Below, piece after piece: positions 6,732-8,431 of a stretch of 8,431 bases of DNA (the stretch's first letter is position 1; the number at the start of each line of letters is the position of its first letter). The stretch lies in NCBI GenBank assembly GCA_005773145.1, contig SXHS01000090.1, positions 1 through 8,431 on the forward strand, in the 5' to 3' direction. Made by a program: the position numbers and the translations under genes. A model generated the notes under the pieces. It ran no database searches and was not told the origin of the DNA. It saw only the letters and a program-made list of their open reading frames with translations. Source of the DNA: Planctomycetaceae bacterium (GTDB lineage Bacteria; Planctomycetota; Planctomycetia; Pirellulales; Pirellulaceae).

Positions 6732-7680
6732 ATAATGCATTAGCCGTGATCGCTACGTCCACCTTATTGTCTGAGCTCATTCCCGCTCGTGTTGTTAGCG
6801 AGCGGAGCACATGCTGGTCGATTTCCTGTTTGAGAAATTGCACGCTGCCGTCGGCCAAGACAAAGTTGCAACCCCCGGTGTGATAGCTGGAAAAACCATC
6901 TCGCCCGGTGACTTGAAATACACCATTGCCGGGAATGGTGCCTGCCGGGTTGAGTCCCGGCCAGGTGCTCATCATGTTGTACCGAACCCAGGACCACCCT
7001 GCGACGCTATCGGCTTTGCCACCGGTAATGTCCCCTGCGACGAGGGTCTTGCTGGTCCCATCGAGAATTTTCTTGATGCGAATCGCCGTGAGGTTGAGGA
7101 ACACACCATCACCCTTGACCGCAGGACACTGCAAGGGATCACTCCAGGAATTGACGCTGTCTGCCACTCCTCCCACATTACAGTTCCACCACCAGATCTT
7201 TCCGTCGGGAAATGTGCCAGTTGAGTCAGTTCCCCAGTGTAACGCTTCATCTTGCGGATCGCTGGGACATTTGTAGACAGGAATCCGCTGGTTGCCCACC
7301 TTCACATTGTGCGCGGTATGGACGCCAATTCCTGACTGTTTGAAGTTATAGAGTTGATAGGTGCTGCCGCCCTCAAGGTATGGCAGGATGAACACACAAA
7401 AACCGGGGCCGGATTTCCAATAACCTGATGGGGTGCCTGGCTGGTCGGGGCAGCGCCAATCGGGATAGACGATGCCGGGAGGAAAAGTCCCTTTTGCGCT
7501 ATGATAGTTGTGTAGCCCCAAACCGACCTGCTTGAAATTGTTCACACAGTTCGTGCGCCTCGCGGCTTCGCGCGCCGCTTGCACCGCCGGCAACAACAGC
7601 GCAATTAAGACGCCGATGATCGCAATCACCACCAACAGCTCAACCAACGTGAATCCAGCTCGAACCGATCTCACGTTCAT
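6730..7680 (-). CDS. DUF1559 prepilin-type protein with H-x9-DG motif
   Basis: Pseudopilin-like protein of 316 residues, typical of the large planctomycete DUF1559 family. The N-terminus is a type IV prepilin signal: a short basic leader (MNVRSVRAG), predicted cleavage after Gly9, then FTLVELLVVI with the conserved Glu at mature position 5, and a hydrophobic helix to about residue 33. The C-terminus has the H-x9-DG motif (His267 to Asp277-Gly278, in YHTGGCNFVLADGS), linked in family databases to prepilin-type processing. Cys residues are scattered through the middle (for example CPSDP near 138), as is common in the family. The start at 7680 is fixed by AGGAGG 4 nt upstream; the frame opens earlier at 7731, but those 17 residues would spoil the signal. 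It lies 34 nt after the lipoprotein gene and 12 nt before the sialidase-like gene. Role is unknown; a surface pseudopilus or envelope structural part is the usual guess. Confidence 0.95.
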   Translation of the reverse strand: MNVRSVRAGFTLVELLVVIAIIGVLIALLLPAVQAAREAARRTNCVNNFKQVGLGLHNYHSAKGTFPPGIVYPDWRCPDQPGTPSGYWKSGPGFCVFILPYLEGGSTYQLYNFKQSGIGVHTAHNVKVGNQRIPVYKCPSDPQDEALHWGTDSTGTFPDGKIWWWNCNVGGVADSVNSWSDPLQCPAVKGDGVFLNLTAIRIKKILDGTSKTLVAGDITGGKADSVAGWSWVRYNMMSTWPGLNPAGTIPGNGVFQVTGRDGFSSYHTGGCNFVLADGSVQFLKQEIDQHVLRSLTTRAGMSSDNKVDVAITANAL

Positions 7681-7684
7681 GGAT

Positions 7685-7690
7685 CCTCCT
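7685..7690 (-). promoter_or_regulatory. Ribosome binding site AGGAGG of the DUF1559 gene
   Basis: On the minus strand AGGAGG precedes the ATG at 7680 by 4 nt. It is a full match to the anti-SD core, though the spacing is on the short side, and it decides the start in favour of 7680 over 7731. Confidence 0.8.
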
Positions 7691-7714
7691 CTTGGCTCTG
7701 ATCGAACGGAGCTT

Positions 7715-8191
7715 CTATTTTTCCAACGCATAGTCCTTCACCACTGCTGGACCTGGATCGATCTCGACGGTTAGTCCAGACTGGCTGTTATACTTCTCGG
7801 GGATGTACTGCCGCCCAGCTGCCGCATCGAAGCTGGGAACGCCCAGGCGCGAACCCTGCTTACTGGGACGCGTCGCGGTAATCTCCACTCGGTATTCTCC
7901 AACCGGTAGCCCGCCACTAGCATCGATTTTGTAGTTTCCCTCGGCGATGAGCGCTGACATGACAGGGCCTTGTGTATCTCCGGCCGGAACGAAACGAATA
8001 ACACCCGTCGAAACAGAGTCACCATCGTAGCTCACTCTCCCGCTGGTAATCACGCGATCCGTCCTCCCTGATCCGCATCCAGTTAGCAGCAGTAGTGCCG
8101 GAATGATCACACTGCAGGCGCGAAATGTCCACGCATTCTTTGTTCGCGGGCCTCTCTGCGCCCTCGCCTCACCGCGATAGAGCCGATTCAT
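7715..8191 (-). CDS. Small transthyretin-like lipoprotein
   Basis: Predicted lipoprotein of 158 residues. After a basic N-terminal stretch (RGEARAQRGPRTKN) comes a hydrophobic segment (SVIIPALLLLTG) ending in a lipobox LTGC with Cys39 as the acylated residue. The rest (about 44-158) is a single beta-rich domain of the carboxypeptidase-regulatory/transthyretin-like type, with the phylum's usual pattern: GRVSYDGDSV, then a strand ending FVPAGD, an EGNYKID strand, and PVGEYRVEI near the centre. It should be anchored in an envelope membrane; the function is unknown and probably structural or binding. The start at 8191 is supported by AGGAAG 8 nt upstream and by the lipobox. The frame stays open to 8359, but that extension is an Arg-rich shadow of the PEP-CTERM gene. 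The start shares its A with the upstream stop (TGATG). Genes of this kind often stand beside DUF1559 genes in planctomycetes, as here. Confidence 0.88.
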   Translation of the reverse strand: MNRLYRGEARAQRGPRTKNAWTFRACSVIIPALLLLTGCGSGRTDRVITSGRVSYDGDSVSTGVIRFVPAGDTQGPVMSALIAEGNYKIDASGGLPVGEYRVEITATRPSKQGSRLGVPSFDAAAGRQYIPEKYNSQSGLTVEIDPGPAVVKDYALEK

Positions 8192-8431
8192 CACGATTGC
8201 TTCCTCTGTCGCCGACGTAGCGCAGCCACTCCTATTGCTCCGACTGCAAAGAGTATCATGGCAGACGGCTCTGGGATCACCGGAAAGGCGCCCTCGGCCA
8301 TGACGACGCGATCCCAAACCTCGTTGTGGGCCTGACCGCCGCCGCCGTCGCCAAACCACATGTCGCCGTTGTACGATCCGGTGCTGGCGTTGTAGCCGAG
8401 CGGATTGCCAACCGGAAGGCCGTCGAAGAAC
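8191..8431 (-). CDS. PEP-CTERM sorting-domain protein, C-terminal part only
   Basis: The last 79 codons of a gene cut by the window edge, read on the minus strand from 8430 to a TGA at 8193-8191. The C-terminal tail (residues 51-79 of the fragment) is a textbook PEP-CTERM signal: VIPEPSAM, a hydrophobic helix ILFAVGAIGVAAL, then the basic RRRQRKQS end. In bacteria with an exosortase this signal directs proteins to the envelope or matrix and is removed there. The visible part before it is Gly/Asn/Asp-rich (NPLGYNAST, MWFGDGGGGQAHN) and ends in VWDRVVMAEGAFP; this resembles a beta-rich secreted domain, but no family was recognised. Its stop overlaps the lipoprotein start by one base, so it is probably cotranscribed with the next three genes. 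No start lies within the window, so total length and function are unknown. Confidence 0.9.
   Translation of the reverse strand, partial: FFDGLPVGNPLGYNASTGSYNGDMWFGDGGGGQAHNEVWDRVVMAEGAFPVIPEPSAMILFAVGAIGVAALRRRQRKQS
8200..8205 (-). promoter_or_regulatory. Ribosome binding site AGGAAG of the lipoprotein gene
   Basis: On the minus strand AGGAAG lies 8 nt before the ATG at 8191, inside the last codons of the PEP-CTERM gene. With the lipobox it supports this start over the more distal ATG at 8359. Confidence 0.6.

Noticed and set aside
8192..8359. 56-residue N-terminal extension of the lipoprotein
   Set aside because: It is Arg-rich, would bury the lipoprotein signal inside the chain, and overlaps in another frame the clear PEP-CTERM coding sequence.
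1..8431. CRISPR array, tRNA, rRNA, integrase or transposase genes
   Set aside because: Looked for on both strands: no regularly spaced repeats, no cloverleaf, no rRNA-like segments and no recombinase motifs were seen.

Overview
The window looks like a chromosomal stretch from a planctomycete, most likely a Pirellulales-type bacterium. Four things point there: a DUF1559 pseudopilin-like protein with an N-terminal FTLVE prepilin signal and a C-terminal H-x9-DG motif, a PEP-CTERM protein, a small transthyretin-like lipoprotein of a type common in that phylum, and two short palindromic intergenic repeats of a kind I recall from those genomes. Species cannot be read from the sequence. All seven genes lie on the minus strand, so transcription runs from position 8431 towards 1. 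No rRNA, tRNA, CRISPR array, transposase or replication origin is visible.

Right part (8431 to about 5609): a tight cluster of four genes. It begins with the C-terminal 79 residues of a PEP-CTERM protein cut by the window edge. Its stop codon overlaps (TGATG) the start of a lipoprotein gene. Next come the DUF1559 gene and, 12 nt after its stop, a secreted BNR/Asp-box propeller protein of the sialidase-like superfamily. A hairpin followed by TTTGTT at 5609-5638 probably ends the transcript. Every product has an export or surface signal, so the unit looks like a cell-surface or secreted module.

Middle part (5608 to about 4142): a single kelch-type propeller gene with a near-perfect ribosome binding site, no signal peptide and, in the lines sampled, higher GC than its neighbours. 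A 126-bp imperfect inverted repeat lies directly after it.

Left part (4090 to 12): a three-gene group. A secreted two-domain protein (N-terminal barrel-like domain plus a BNR propeller paralogous to the one on the right) is followed by a phytanoyl-CoA dioxygenase-family (PhyH) oxygenase and a 12-helix MFS transporter. The last two overlap by ATGA. The simplest reading is recognition or cleavage of a carbohydrate-like substrate outside the cytoplasm, uptake by the MFS protein and oxidation by the PhyH enzyme; this pathway is inferred only. The transporter gene ends in a REP-like palindrome that supplies part of its last codons.

Most striking overall: three successive beta-propeller genes of two types (two sialidase-like, one kelch-like) all carry Asp-box motifs, and the two sialidase-like paralogues have different partner genes and different domain make-up. 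I see no defence system or other clearly novel machine.
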